64,000 nt of DNA from Marinifilum sp. D714 (GTDB lineage: Bacteria; Bacteroidota; Bacteroidia; Bacteroidales; Marinifilaceae), in the NCBI RefSeq assembly GCF_030851345.1, contig NZ_JALPNU010000009.1, positions 62,001 to 126,000 of the forward strand. The letters run 5' to 3'. Position 1 is the stretch's first letter; each line of letters opens with the position of its first letter. The position numbers were made by a program, and so were the translations under genes. Shown in pieces: positions 17,017-25,817 of this stretch. Below the pieces are notes generated by a model that was given only the letters and a program-made list of their open reading frames with translations, ran no database searches and was not told where the DNA came from.

Positions 17017-17550
17017 TTAAAATGCGATCCCTAAAGTGATTCCTGCACGCAAGGTAAAGCCATCCCAGCTACCGGTATCAAAATCATCTTCAACACCTGA
17101 TTCTACATCCAAATCAATATTGGTGTAACCCGGACCAAAGAACCATTCGAAGCTAACTCTCTCTTTGAAAATGTATTGCTGACCAATTATTAAACCAGCT
17201 CCCAATCCATTCATTTTTGCTTCATCATTGGCATCATTTTCTAAATTAAAATGTAAATATCGTGCGTAAGGTGCTACAAAAAAACCTTCCGGAGCAGGTG
17301 AATCAGAAAGATAGAACCTGTATTCAGGTGTAACTCCCCAGCCTCTAATTTGTGTATCATCCCAGGTTTTTCCAGTGTACAGTAATCCCAACTGTAAACT
17401 GCTATTATCGTTTAATTGATGTTCTACAAAAAATGATCCTGTTCGTACCAATGGACTAAGCATATTTGCTTTAACTACAGTTTTTTGTGCTTTTGCAAAT
17501 GAAACGCTTAGCAATAGGATAAATGATATAAGTGCAATTTTATTTTTCAT
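17017..17550 (-). CDS. small outer-membrane beta-barrel protein
   Basis: 177 residues from the ATG at 17550 (MKNKIALISFILLLSVSFAKAQ). After the signal peptide come alternating amphipathic strands (NMLSPLVRTGSFFVEHQLNDNSSLQLGLLYTG, VTPEYRFYLS, FFVAPYARYLHFNLE, GLGAGLIIGQQYIF, VSFEWFFGPGYTNIDL, FTLRAGITLGIAF). The C-terminal phenylalanine suits assembly into the outer membrane. An eight-strand barrel of the DUF3575/OmpW-like type is likely. Located between FecR and the receptor gene, so possibly regulated by the same sigma factor. Confidence 0.75.
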   Translation of the reverse strand: MKNKIALISFILLLSVSFAKAQKTVVKANMLSPLVRTGSFFVEHQLNDNSSLQLGLLYTGKTWDDTQIRGWGVTPEYRFYLSDSPAPEGFFVAPYARYLHFNLENDANDEAKMNGLGAGLIIGQQYIFKERVSFEWFFGPGYTNIDLDVESGVEDDFDTGSWDGFTLRAGITLGIAF

Positions 17551-17614
17551 CTGTTTAAATTTTATTTTTTGGCTAGATGGAACTCTCAATGAATTTAATC
17601 ATTCTCATGTGTGT

Positions 17615-17632
17615 TCCCGATAGCTATCGGGA
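17615..17632. repeat. 18-bp perfect palindrome
   Basis: TCCCGATAGCTATCGGGA is its own reverse complement. It lies in the FecR to barrel-protein gap. I believe the same motif recurs in other Bacteroidota genomes, but that is from memory and could not be checked. Confidence 0.8.
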
Positions 17633-17680
17633 TTAGAATGCTAAAATTCATGTTCGTTTCATTGTCAATTTCTAATAGAT

Positions 17681-18658
17681 TTAATTATTCCTTTCCGAAA
17701 TAATGAGATGCTTGCCCCTTTTCACCGTTTTTACATTCAGATGCAACTCCAGTTCCGATATCACATCTTTAATATCATCATTGTCGAATATGCTGTTAAA
17801 AGTCAGCGTATCTATTCTTTCGCATCTGTTCGTAATTTTCACCCCATAATAGTCTTCAATGTATTTAAAAACTACAGGTATTGGTGTTTTATTAAATCTT
17901 AGAATTCCAGTTTTCCAGGCATCAAAATTTGGTTCATCATTTTCAGATTCGGTAAGATTGGAATTGTGTAAAATTCCCTTTTCACCTTTGGTTAGATAAA
18001 CCACTTTTTTAGTTTTCTGATCGGTTAAACTTACTTTTCCAGACTGAACGGTTACTATGGTTCTTCCATACTCATCGTTGCGAACATTAAAGGCGGTACC
18101 AAGTACTTCAATTATCGCATTTCCAGAAGTGATTATAAATGGTTTGGTTGGATCTGATTTTACCTGAAAGTAAGCTTCACCTTCCAATTTTACATTTCGT
18201 TTTTTACTACCAAATTGGTTAGGATATACCAATCGGCTTTTCTCATTCAAATAAATTTGCGTTCCATCAGCTAAAAGCACCTGATCTTTGTTTATTTCAG
18301 TTTTTTGCTGAGCTAATTTTCCAAATCCAGGAGTGGTTTGGTAAAGCAACACAAAACTCAAGCCCATTAAAAGCACAAGAGAGGCTGCATAACGCATGAA
18401 AACCCTAAGTTTTCTTGATTTAACCGATGCACCGCTTCTTGATTTTACCAGTTTCCAGTCAGCAGCTACATCAATTTTATCGAATACCTCAATTTCAGAA
18501 CTCTTTTCCCAAATCTTACGCATTTTTTCAAAAACGGCTTTGTTTTCCGGATTTGATGCCATCCACTTTTCGAATGTTTCTACATCTTCTTCCGAAGCCT
18601 TTTGATTTAAAATGCTTAATAATATTTGCTCGTCGATATGTTGTTTGTTCTTGTTCAT
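17681..18658 (-). CDS. FecR-family anti-sigma factor
   Basis: 325 residues. The cytosolic N-terminus (1-86) carries the sigma-binding helix region with DUF4880-like KWMASNPENKAVFEKM. One membrane helix lies at about 87-107. The periplasmic FecR domain has LADGTQIYLNEKSRLVYPNQFGSKKRNVKLEGEAYFQV and ITSGNAIIEVLGTAFNVR. The C-terminal 70 residues fit DUF4974 (FNKTPIPVVFKYIEDYYGVKI), which contacts the receptor STN domain. It starts 64 bp downstream of the ECF sigma gene and presumably couples substrate binding by the receptor at 13718 to sigma release. Confidence 0.92.
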   Translation of the reverse strand: MNKNKQHIDEQILLSILNQKASEEDVETFEKWMASNPENKAVFEKMRKIWEKSSEIEVFDKIDVAADWKLVKSRSGASVKSRKLRVFMRYAASLVLLMGLSFVLLYQTTPGFGKLAQQKTEINKDQVLLADGTQIYLNEKSRLVYPNQFGSKKRNVKLEGEAYFQVKSDPTKPFIITSGNAIIEVLGTAFNVRNDEYGRTIVTVQSGKVSLTDQKTKKVVYLTKGEKGILHNSNLTESENDEPNFDAWKTGILRFNKTPIPVVFKYIEDYYGVKITNRCERIDTLTFNSIFDNDDIKDVISELELHLNVKTVKRGKHLIISERNN

Positions 18659-18722
18659 TTTCGCTTTTCTAATAGTAAGACAAGTAAGAATATCCTCACA
18701 CGTATTTAAATTTGAAAAAAAA

Positions 18723-19295
18723 TCACATTTTTTCCATAAGCCATAAAATCAGCAGGCTAGCTAGCATTGGCCCTATTTTGTTTCGTAAGATTTTTAATGC
18801 TTTACTGATTTGTGTTTCTACAGTTCGTTTCGATATGCCTAACTGATCGGCAATTTCCTGGTTGGTGAAACCATCAAAACGATTCATTTTAAAAATACGC
18901 TGACATTGTTCAGGCAATTCATCAATGGCTTGATACAATTCATACTCTAATTCGGTTTGCTCCAAAATTTTGTCAACACCCATTCCAATATCCGAGTTCA
19001 AGTACTTGATATTCTCATGATGCTTGGCATGCGTGTTTTTTTGTTTGATTGCATTTAAACATGCATTTCTAACAGAGGTATACAAATGTGCTTTTGCCGA
19101 GGTGTGAATCTTAATCGTGTCTTTGTGGTCAATTAACTGAACAAATACATTTTGGACAATTTCCCGTGCATCATCCAAATCGGAAAGAAATTTATTGGCA
19201 TAGGCCGTTAAAACCGCATAGTGTTCCTTAAACAGTTCTTCAATTCTTTTTTCCGTAAGTAATTCTATAGAATAGTTGGTAGAGCTTTGTGTCAT
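18723..19295 (-). CDS. ECF RNA polymerase sigma factor (FecI-like)
   Basis: 190 residues from the ATG at 19295; the longer open frame to 19397 relies on a less likely start. Region 2 is seen in LFKEHYAVLTAYANKFLSDLDDAREIVQNVFVQL. Region 4 is ELPEQCQRIFKMNRFDGFTNQEIADQLGISKRTVETQISKALKIL. This is the Bacteroidota sigma class paired with FecR. A short hydrophobic tail (LASLLILWLMEKM) is unusual for a sigma factor. It heads the 19.3-12.8 kb locus. Confidence 0.93.
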   Translation of the reverse strand: MTQSSTNYSIELLTEKRIEELFKEHYAVLTAYANKFLSDLDDAREIVQNVFVQLIDHKDTIKIHTSAKAHLYTSVRNACLNAIKQKNTHAKHHENIKYLNSDIGMGVDKILEQTELEYELYQAIDELPEQCQRIFKMNRFDGFTNQEIADQLGISKRTVETQISKALKILRNKIGPMLASLLILWLMEKM

Positions 19296-19681
19296 CGATA
19301 TCGTGCTTGTTATTCCCTTTATTTTCAATTCATATATCAAGTAGGTATATATTGGTGATGAATTTAATATTTTTATTGCAATATTACCTACCCTCATTTA
19401 TTAGACAATTAAGTTCGATACTACACGTACTCGTGATAAAAACATTCATGATTAAAGGGAAAATACCAACAAAAATGAAAGTTACGGTGCGATGCACCTA
19501 AGTAGACACTTAGATGATTGAACTACAAATCTTACGCAGCTCTGCTGCTTTTCTCAAGAATTTGAATTGAGTATTACCTAGGTGCGGAGCACCTTGATAT
19601 TTGTAGATAGCTTGATAATTTAACAAATATTAAGGTACAGAGTACCGTTATCTATTTCATTAAGATTTTGTAGACTTTCAG
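19296..19681. other. intergenic region with three triloop mini-hairpins
   Basis: No gene is seen. Three short dyads with 3-base spacers are present: GGTGC-GAT-GCACC (19486-19498), AGGTGC-GGA-GCACCT (19580-19594) and GGTAC-AGA-GTACC (19634-19646). The promoter for the sigma gene must also lie in its right-hand neighbourhood, but no convincing TTTG/TAnnTTTG pair was found. Confidence 0.6.
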
Positions 19682-19718
19682 AAAAAAAAGATCATTGCAA
19701 ACGCAATGATCTTTTTTT
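19682..19718 (-). terminator. intrinsic terminator of the 19734-20090 gene
   Basis: Stem GATCATTGC (19690-19698) / GCAATGATC (19703-19711), loop AAAC, extended by A7/T7 on both sides. It lies 16 bp past the stop of the - strand gene. Confidence 0.85.
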
Positions 19719-19733
19719 CATAAGTGTGGTGGT

Positions 19734-20090
19734 TTAAGCAGGTTCTTCAATTTTCGCTTTAGTCGTTTCGTCAACTGTGAAACCCCATCCACCTAATTTC
19801 TTTAAATCTTCCGGGTAATGAGCCTTTAGAAGGTTACGGATTTGAATAATATCCTTTCTTACCGCCTTTGCTTCTTTGTTTTTCTGCTCATTCATTTCTT
19901 CTTTCAAACGATTCGCTTCATCAGCTTTTTGCTCATATTCCTGCATTTTAGCCAATCGTGTTTGTAAAGAAACAAAGTTTGGAAAATCTTTCAGAAGACT
20001 TAGTTCACCATCAGTGGTGTTTTTAGCGATGATCTTGCTAGCCAAATCAGCAAGTTCATGCACTTTCGATGAAACTTTTACTCTTGACAT
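19734..20090 (-). CDS. small coiled-coil protein of unknown function
   Basis: 118 residues from the ATG at 20090 (MSRVKVSSKVHELADLASKI); an upstream frame extension is unlikely. No signal peptide. Residues about 45-85 (RLAKMQEYEQKADEANRLKEEMNEQKNKEAKAVRKDI) form a strongly charged helix or coiled coil. The C-terminus has HYPEDLKKLGGWGFTVDET. I do not recognise the family. It has its own terminator and sits downstream of a 21-bp repeat array (20408-20704), so it looks like an independently expressed orphan. Confidence 0.7.
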   Translation of the reverse strand: MSRVKVSSKVHELADLASKIIAKNTTDGELSLLKDFPNFVSLQTRLAKMQEYEQKADEANRLKEEMNEQKNKEAKAVRKDIIQIRNLLKAHYPEDLKKLGGWGFTVDETTKAKIEEPA

Positions 20091-20407
20091 ACAAATTGTT
20101 TTAAAATAATTATTTGACAATTGTTAAATTAATAAATCTTAGCTATGGAAAGATCAGGTATGGTGTTGAATTTCAAAATTTATAATCGTTTTAAATAGTA
20201 TGTTAAGTGGATTTAAGTTTATTAATGGTTCTGTATGTTGTTAATTAGCTTGTGTATAGTGGTGATGATTTCTGTTGTGTTGCCTGAAAATGCAGGCGTG
20301 TATAGTTTTATAGTAAGTTATATAAAGGGGGTGCTTTATCATTAAATGATGAACTTTCAATACGAAGTGTGTGTGATGTTACCTAGGGTGTATATGACAT
20401 AAACATA

Positions 20408-20704
20408 GAAAAAGACGAGCTGAACGCGGAAAAATATGAAGCTGACGCAGGAAAAACTCATCTGAACGTAGGAAAAAATGAGCTTGACCCTAATTTTTGA
20501 GAGGCTTTTGTGGAAATGGATGTCATTTTCCTACAAAAATATGATGCGAACCTATCCAAAATAGACCAAAAAATGAGTTGATATGATTTCGACGTGCGTC
20601 AGGCTCATCTTTTCCTACGTTTGGCTCAGCTAAACGTGCGTTCAGATCAAGTAAACCTAGGTCAGCGTCACATCTACCTAGGAATGGAACTCATTCATCC
20701 GCGT
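20408..20704. repeat. array R1: degenerate 21-bp units in inverted arms
   Basis: The 648 bp between genes (20091-20738) has no coding sequence but a clear repeat. Four units lie in - orientation at 20408-20488 (GGAAAAA starts at 20428, 20450 and 20471). Five follow in + orientation at 20599-20620, 20621-20641, 20642-20662, 20663-20683 and 20684-20704. Reading the arms in the same sense, the units resemble GTTCAGCTCAT followed by a T-rich block and CCTAC. Units 20468-20488 and 20598-20618 match at 19 of 21 positions as inverted copies. The 110 bp between the arms holds only partial matches. Confidence 0.8.
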
Positions 20705-20738
20705 GGGGGAGAGTGTGATGTATGAAAATATCTTATTA

Positions 20739-21671
20739 CTATGGACAATGTTCATACCCCTGCAATAATACCCCACTATATTTGGTTATTATTTCAGTTA
20801 CTTCAGATATAGTTAACTCAAACCATTCTCTTTTTAACTTTCTATCTTCAAATTCTAAATGAATTTTTCTCTCTAAATCGAAATAGTTATCAGTTTCAAT
20901 GTATCCGATAGTTTCTAAATCGTAAGGTAATGAAGTTTGTAATTGTGTAATACGAGTTTGAATGTTCTTGGCTCTACCTATTTTGATTGGAGAATTTTGA
21001 GTCTCATATTTAAGAAAGTAAACAAATCCGGAATTATTTCTTATGGCAAACTTCTTTAGTTTATTCTTCTTAATATAAACGTCATATTCTAATTTAGCGA
21101 GCTTTAAACACAATAATGGATTTACATTGCCTTTCTTTTTGTAATCCCTGAATGTATTAATATCCCATGAATTTAAAAATGTTTCGTTTTGGATGTGTTC
21201 TTTTATTTGATCATAGGACTCAAAGCCACTTAATTTTGGATCTTGTAAAATATCATTGGTAATATCTCCGATTAAATCATCTCGTCCAGTTTGTTGTCTT
21301 AACCATGACATAAAGGTTTGGTTGTCTTTACTTTGCTTAATATCTTTAAAATCGATTATTTCAAGTAGCTTTATTGTTGCTGTAAAAGTATCATTGTTAG
21401 GTTTGAGTACATTATTTAAATATTTGCATTTAGATAATAAATCCTTAGCAATTTGAGGAGTAACAATTTGTGTAGCATTTCCATTAAATATAGTTGACTT
21501 TGTTATTGTATTAAAATTGCCTTCAAAACCTTTCTTTAAGTCAATTCTTACAGCATCGTTAGATTTATCGACAAGGAAAATTTTATAATAGTCATTGTTA
21601 GAACCTACTAGATAAACTTCTGTTATCTTATTAATTGGTAAACTTTTAATTATTGAGTTTATTTCAAACAT
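20739..21671 (-). CDS. T5orf172/GIY-YIG-like nuclease-domain protein
   Basis: 310 residues from the ATG at 21671; the open frame extends further only through a TTG. The last 90 residues fit the T5orf172 domain, a GIY-YIG relative: SGFVYFLKYETQNSPIKIGRAKNIQTRITQLQTSLPYDLETIGYIETDNYFDLERKIHLEFEDRKLKREWFEL. These supply the VYF..., KIGRA, R-x3-LQ and E...H...WF elements. The first 220 residues are unrecognised and charged. Such proteins are frequent in mobile or defence contexts, but none of those neighbours is present here. Array R1 lies directly downstream. Confidence 0.7.
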   Translation of the reverse strand: MFEINSIIKSLPINKITEVYLVGSNNDYYKIFLVDKSNDAVRIDLKKGFEGNFNTITKSTIFNGNATQIVTPQIAKDLLSKCKYLNNVLKPNNDTFTATIKLLEIIDFKDIKQSKDNQTFMSWLRQQTGRDDLIGDITNDILQDPKLSGFESYDQIKEHIQNETFLNSWDINTFRDYKKKGNVNPLLCLKLAKLEYDVYIKKNKLKKFAIRNNSGFVYFLKYETQNSPIKIGRAKNIQTRITQLQTSLPYDLETIGYIETDNYFDLERKIHLEFEDRKLKREWFELTISEVTEIITKYSGVLLQGYEHCP

Positions 21672-21863
21672 ATTTTTTACACTTAGACTTAAAGAGAAGA
21701 TAATTTTCTTCAATAAAATTAGCCAAATATAAATATCATGAGTAATAAGATGGCTAATGTTTAGATAATTTATGTATATCTTTTTTATTACCTATATCTT
21801 AATATTTTGGGTGATTGATTTATTGAAAATGGTAGAAGAAGAGAAGGATTTTTTTGTGACAAT

Positions 21864-21895
21864 AAAAAAGGCTTTGCAATTCTGCAAAGCCTTTC
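21864..21895 (-). terminator. intrinsic terminator of the DUF819 gene
   Basis: Stem AAAGGCTTTGCA (21867-21878) / TGCAAAGCCTTT (21883-21894), loop ATTC, with an A-tract at 21864-21869 that reads as U on the - strand, 25 bp after the stop. Confidence 0.85.
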
Positions 21896-21918
21896 TTTAT
21901 ATGAGGTTTTTATTAAGG

Positions 21919-23085
21919 TTAGCTCAAATAAATCGCAATGCTCACCCCAATGAAGGTACCAATTACATAGCCCAATATTCCGACTAAGATACCAGGAGTT
22001 ACCAGCTTTTTTTGTCCCATTGAAGCAGCCATGGGTGCGGCAACCGATGGTCCCATGATATTGGCAGCCGATGAAATAACCACTTCGTAAACATCGAGCT
22101 TGAACAGTTTGGCCAATGCCAGTAGAAACAAAAAGTGAAAAACCATGATGGTTAGGTAGAAAGCCAATACTGCTGGTCCGATACTAAAAATTTGTTGAAT
22201 ATTGGTAGCGGCACCTATCACTGCTAAAAACACATACATCATCCATAAACCAACCGAGAATGCGGTGTTTTCGAGAGGTTGTAAGAATTTAGGAAACAGG
22301 TTGGCTGCCAACACGGCAAAAACCGTAATGATTAGGATGCTTAAATTGATATCTGTATTCAAAAGACTTTGCAAATAGGGCGATACAAAGCTACCTGCAC
22401 CTGCTATGAAAGCTGCAATAAATACCGAAACGGCAATTCGCTCCATGGTGATAGGATATTCAGCTTTTTTTGCTGAGCTTTCTTCTACACGATTTTCGGC
22501 CTTAGGCTTTACAAAAAAGCGAGCCAAAAACAGGAGAGATGGAGTTAAAAACAGGAATAGGGTGTACAGATTGGAAACAAAGTTATCAACTGCAATGGTA
22601 GCTGTAAATAATGGGTTTGTACTAAAATTAAGTGCTTCGGCAGCGGCTATAAAATTTACACTTCCACCCACCAGCGTTGCTGCAATAACTCCTGCAGTTT
22701 TACCAGAATCCGGACCTAAATCGATAATGTTGAAGGCCAAAAAACAACCCAAAACAATCCCTATGGCTCCTAAAATGTACGCCACAAGCAATTTGCCGCT
22801 TTCCTTTACAATTTTTATAATGTTAGAACTAAACAACAGCATAGGAATGGAAATGGGAATGAAGTACGAAAATACCAATTCGTAAACATCTACCTTAATG
22901 TTTGGGTTTGATGCTACAGGAACAACTCCAGCCATTGCCAGTAGGGACATGGAAATCATGGTAACCAAGATACCTGATAGTTTTCCAAACCATTTTTTGT
23001 GTTCTGAATAGATTCCAAAGGCGGCAGCACCTGCCACAACGAAAAACAACACCATGTTGCTTTCGGGAGAGATGAGTGATTGCAT
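21919..23085 (-). CDS. DUF819 family integral membrane protein
   Basis: 388 residues, almost entirely hydrophobic with about ten or eleven membrane helices. Family-type segments are present: SPESNMVLFFVVAGAAAFGIYSE at the N-terminus, GVIAATLVGGSVNFIAAAEAL near 130-150 and ISSAANIMGPSVAAPMAASMGQKKLVTPGILVGILGYVIGT near the C-terminus. These duplicated glycine-rich stretches suggest an inverted-repeat transporter fold. DUF819/YjcL proteins have no established substrate. Monocistronic between two hairpins. Confidence 0.88.
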   Translation of the reverse strand: MQSLISPESNMVLFFVVAGAAAFGIYSEHKKWFGKLSGILVTMISMSLLAMAGVVPVASNPNIKVDVYELVFSYFIPISIPMLLFSSNIIKIVKESGKLLVAYILGAIGIVLGCFLAFNIIDLGPDSGKTAGVIAATLVGGSVNFIAAAEALNFSTNPLFTATIAVDNFVSNLYTLFLFLTPSLLFLARFFVKPKAENRVEESSAKKAEYPITMERIAVSVFIAAFIAGAGSFVSPYLQSLLNTDINLSILIITVFAVLAANLFPKFLQPLENTAFSVGLWMMYVFLAVIGAATNIQQIFSIGPAVLAFYLTIMVFHFLFLLALAKLFKLDVYEVVISSAANIMGPSVAAPMAASMGQKKLVTPGILVGILGYVIGTFIGVSIAIYLS

Positions 23086-23169
23086 GTGTAAGATATTGAA
23101 ATTAGTGTATTAGACCACTTTGCTTGTGGTTAAGCAAAATGAATTACCGAATTTAATAAATATTCAAAA

Positions 23170-23198
23170 GAAAAGCTCAAACTATATTGGTTTGAGCT
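23170..23198 (-). terminator. intrinsic terminator of the DEAD-box gene
   Basis: Stem AGCTCAAAC (23174-23182) / GTTTGAGCT (23190-23198) with a 7-base loop. On the - strand it is followed by TTTTCTTTTG. Confidence 0.75.
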
Positions 23199-23207
23199 CG
23201 AAGTATT

Positions 23208-24452
23208 TTACTTTTTCTTTCTTTTTTTCTTTTTTGGATTCTCGAAGTATTCATCTGCTTCTTCCATAAGTTCTTTTAAACTTTTTGAATAATCTTCCGA
23301 AAAGTCGATGGTTGCAGAGTATTCCTGGTGCGAGATATCCATCACTTGAATTTCCCCTCCAAGATAATCTTCAATTTCGTTTAAAAGTTCCTTTTCTGTA
23401 TCAGGGCAACAGAACGAAATGGCAGTCCCTTTTTGTACGCCACGTCCTGTACGTCCAACTCTGTGTACGTAGTTCTCAGCGACATCAGGAAGATCGTAGT
23501 TAATCACGTAATCTACGTTAGGAATGTCAATTCCACGGGCACTTACATCGGTAGCAATCAGAATTTTCACCTTACCAGATTTAAACTCATTTAAGGCTGC
23601 CAAACGATCTTTTTGCTCTCTGTCACCATGAATCAATTGAGTTTTTACGCCAACACGATCCATTGCTTTGTGTACACGTTCAGCACGAACTTTGGTTCTT
23701 ACAAAAACCAAAATTTTACTTTCCTCATGCTCTTTGGCAATTCGTTCCAAAAAGAAACGCTTGTCATCCATTTTTACGTATGCCAATGAATGCTCTACAT
23801 TTCTTGATACCGGATCTTTCGGTGAAATTTGAATGCGAATGGCTTTTCGAACCAATGAATAAGCCAGCTTCTTAATTTTTGGCGTAATGGTTGCCGAAAA
23901 GAATAGCGTTTGTCTGTTTCTTGGCAAAAATTTAATCAGGTCTTGAATGTCTTTAATGAAGCCCAAATCCAACATGTGATCCGCTTCATCCAGAACCAAG
24001 GTGTCAATATTTCTCAAATTGATATAGCCTTGACTTGTAAGGTCGAACATTCTACCTGGTGTCGAAATTAAGATATCGATTCCCTTCTGCAATTTTGCAA
24101 TTTGTGGATCTTGTTCAACACCACCAAAAACGCAAAAGCTCTTTACTTTGGTGTACTTGCCAATTTCCTGGAACACTTCTGTAATTTGTATTGCCAGCTC
24201 GCGAGTAGGAACCATTACAACACATTTAATGTCTTTACTGCTCTTATTTTTCTTCGATTTGTGAATTTTATCGATAATAGGAATGGCAAAAGCTGCCGTT
24301 TTACCGGTACCGGTTTGTGCAATGGCCAAAACATCCTCTCCTTTTACAATGGGAGGGATGGCTTTGTACTGAATATCGGTGGGTCTTTTAAAACCAAGTG
24401 TTTCCAGATTCTTCTTAATATCTGGAGAAAAATTATATTGGCTAAACTTCAT
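23208..24452 (-). CDS. rhlE: DEAD-box ATP-dependent RNA helicase, RhlE-like
   Basis: 414 residues with all helicase motifs in order: Q motif GFKRPTDIQYKAIP (20-33), motif I AQTGTGKTA, Ia PTRELAIQ, Ib TPGR, II VLDEADHMLD, III FFSATI, IV ILVFVRTK, V ATDVSARGIDIPNVDYVINYDLP and VI HRVGRTGRG. The tail is short and very basic (FENPKKKKRKKK), typical for RNA binding. It remodels RNA structures in ribosome assembly or decay; the specific target is unknown. Ends at its own hairpin terminator. Confidence 0.92.
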   Translation of the reverse strand: MKFSQYNFSPDIKKNLETLGFKRPTDIQYKAIPPIVKGEDVLAIAQTGTGKTAAFAIPIIDKIHKSKKNKSSKDIKCVVMVPTRELAIQITEVFQEIGKYTKVKSFCVFGGVEQDPQIAKLQKGIDILISTPGRMFDLTSQGYINLRNIDTLVLDEADHMLDLGFIKDIQDLIKFLPRNRQTLFFSATITPKIKKLAYSLVRKAIRIQISPKDPVSRNVEHSLAYVKMDDKRFFLERIAKEHEESKILVFVRTKVRAERVHKAMDRVGVKTQLIHGDREQKDRLAALNEFKSGKVKILIATDVSARGIDIPNVDYVINYDLPDVAENYVHRVGRTGRGVQKGTAISFCCPDTEKELLNEIEDYLGGEIQVMDISHQEYSATIDFSEDYSKSLKELMEEADEYFENPKKKKRKKK

Positions 24453-24575
24453 TCTTCTTTGTCTTCAAATTTGCGACAAAGATAGTTGTAAAAACTGAGT
24501 TTGCGAGTATTGTAATAAAAAGACATTTAGAATCCCTTCTTTGAGTCTGAACTCTCTATGGATATTTTTTATATC

Positions 24576-24720
24576 GTCATGCCCAATGGGCATTGGAAGG
24601 ACAAGCTAATTATACGCACTTAAAGTTTTCAAGTAGAAGTAGTTTGTCCTTACTCGCCCTAGATTCTTTGCTTCCTTTCTCATCGATGGAGAAAGGAAGA
24701 GCCTTCCGGCTAGAGGATGA
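24576..24720 (-). repeat. dispersed structured element, copy A (shortened)
   Basis: Read on the - strand, this copy shares an order of blocks with 38822-39038 and 45614-45840: a small AGCC...GGCT hairpin, an 11-bp hairpin CTTCCTTTCTC / GAGAAAGGAAG with loop CATCGAT (on + at 24671-24699), the block ATCTAGGGCGA, an AAGGACAA / TTGTCCTT pair, ACTTGAAAA and the end CCTTCCAATGCCCA. It lacks the central 60 bp of the other copies. It fills most of the 333 bp gap between the helicase and membrane-protein genes. Confidence 0.75.
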
Positions 24721-24785
24721 AATAGGGCAATCTTTATGAAGCCGTTAATTTTTCAACCTATATAATTTAATCGTTGTTAATGTAT

Positions 24786-25772
24786 TTACTTACCCTTCAT
24801 TTCTACCCAATATCTAAAGTAGCCATAGCCACCCAGCACAAGGGTTCCAATAAAAGTTAATCCGTTAGATAAAATTCCAAAACTAATTCCCGCATTGGCA
24901 TCGAGCTGATAGGCCAAAAATAGCTGTAGTAAAAAGAAATGCGTAGTTCCTATTCCTCCTGGGCTTGGTAATGCCCAACCAAGTCCGCCAATAAATAAAA
25001 TCACTACGGCAAAGAAGATTGAATATTCTGATGTTTCTGGCAAACACAGCAGGTATATGTAATTTAGAATTACCAATGTAATCCAAATTAGGAGAGTAAG
25101 TAGAATAAATTTGAATCTCTTTTTTAACAGTAAACCGTGTTTTAGCGATTCAAACATGCTTTGCAAAAATCCAATAATTTTCTTGATAATGGGTTTCTCT
25201 GATTTTTTAAGTTTCTTGAGACTTACCAAGAACAAAACGACAAAGAGAATTAGAAGGATTGGTAGGACATAGATGTAACGATATCCGTAAATATGTGAAA
25301 TGCCACCAATGGTAGAATCAATAATTCCCTGAAGCCTGTCCACTTCGATAAAGAATATGCTTACAATTCCCAATCCCAGTATTAATAAGTCATAGGCACG
25401 TTCGGCCATTACACTTCCCATAGATACAGCCACCGGAACTTTCGAGTTCTTCTGAAGTGAGGTACAACGAATGATTTCGCCAAGTTTAGGCGTGAAGCTG
25501 TTTACAAAATATCCCAAAAGGAGGGAGGTAAGCACTTTATCGGATTTAGGAGTTTCTCCTGCCTCTTCAATTAATAGTTTCCAACGCAAAGCTCTTAGGT
25601 AAAAAACCAAAAACAGGCACAGAAAACTTAGGAAGATGAAAAAATAATCGGCTCCTGCTAAACTTTCCCATACAGGACCTAATGGTTTTTCATGTAGGGT
25701 AAGAAAAAGGAATATGGCTCCAATAATTAAACCAGATAAGTTTTTAAGTATGCTTTTTATATTATTTATCAT
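24786..25772 (-). CDS. lysylphosphatidylglycerol synthetase-type transmembrane protein
   Basis: 328 residues with about eight membrane helices. It matches the LPG_synthase_TM/UPF0104 family: RALRWKLLIEEAG near 65, LLLGYFVNSFTPKLGEIIRCTSLQ near 87-107, SMGSVMAERAYDLL near 117 and ALPSPGGIGTTHFFLLQ near 266. Members include the flippase half of MprF and AglD-like proteins; this one has no catalytic synthetase domain. A role in lipid or lipid-linked sugar transfer is likely. It starts 45 bp after the DUF5655 gene. Confidence 0.85.
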   Translation of the reverse strand: MINNIKSILKNLSGLIIGAIFLFLTLHEKPLGPVWESLAGADYFFIFLSFLCLFLVFYLRALRWKLLIEEAGETPKSDKVLTSLLLGYFVNSFTPKLGEIIRCTSLQKNSKVPVAVSMGSVMAERAYDLLILGLGIVSIFFIEVDRLQGIIDSTIGGISHIYGYRYIYVLPILLILFVVLFLVSLKKLKKSEKPIIKKIIGFLQSMFESLKHGLLLKKRFKFILLTLLIWITLVILNYIYLLCLPETSEYSIFFAVVILFIGGLGWALPSPGGIGTTHFFLLQLFLAYQLDANAGISFGILSNGLTFIGTLVLGGYGYFRYWVEMKGK

Positions 25773-25817
25773 CTTTTAAAATTTCAATGGTAATCAGGGG
25801 AGAAGCAAAAATATAAA

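Noticed and set aside
20408-20704. CRISPR array
   Set aside because: Units are contiguous and degenerate, no unique spacers of constant length exist, and no cas gene is present.
21772-21987. 71-codon frame on +
   Set aside because: It runs through the DUF819 terminator hairpin and into the 3' end of that gene on the opposite strand; no family features.
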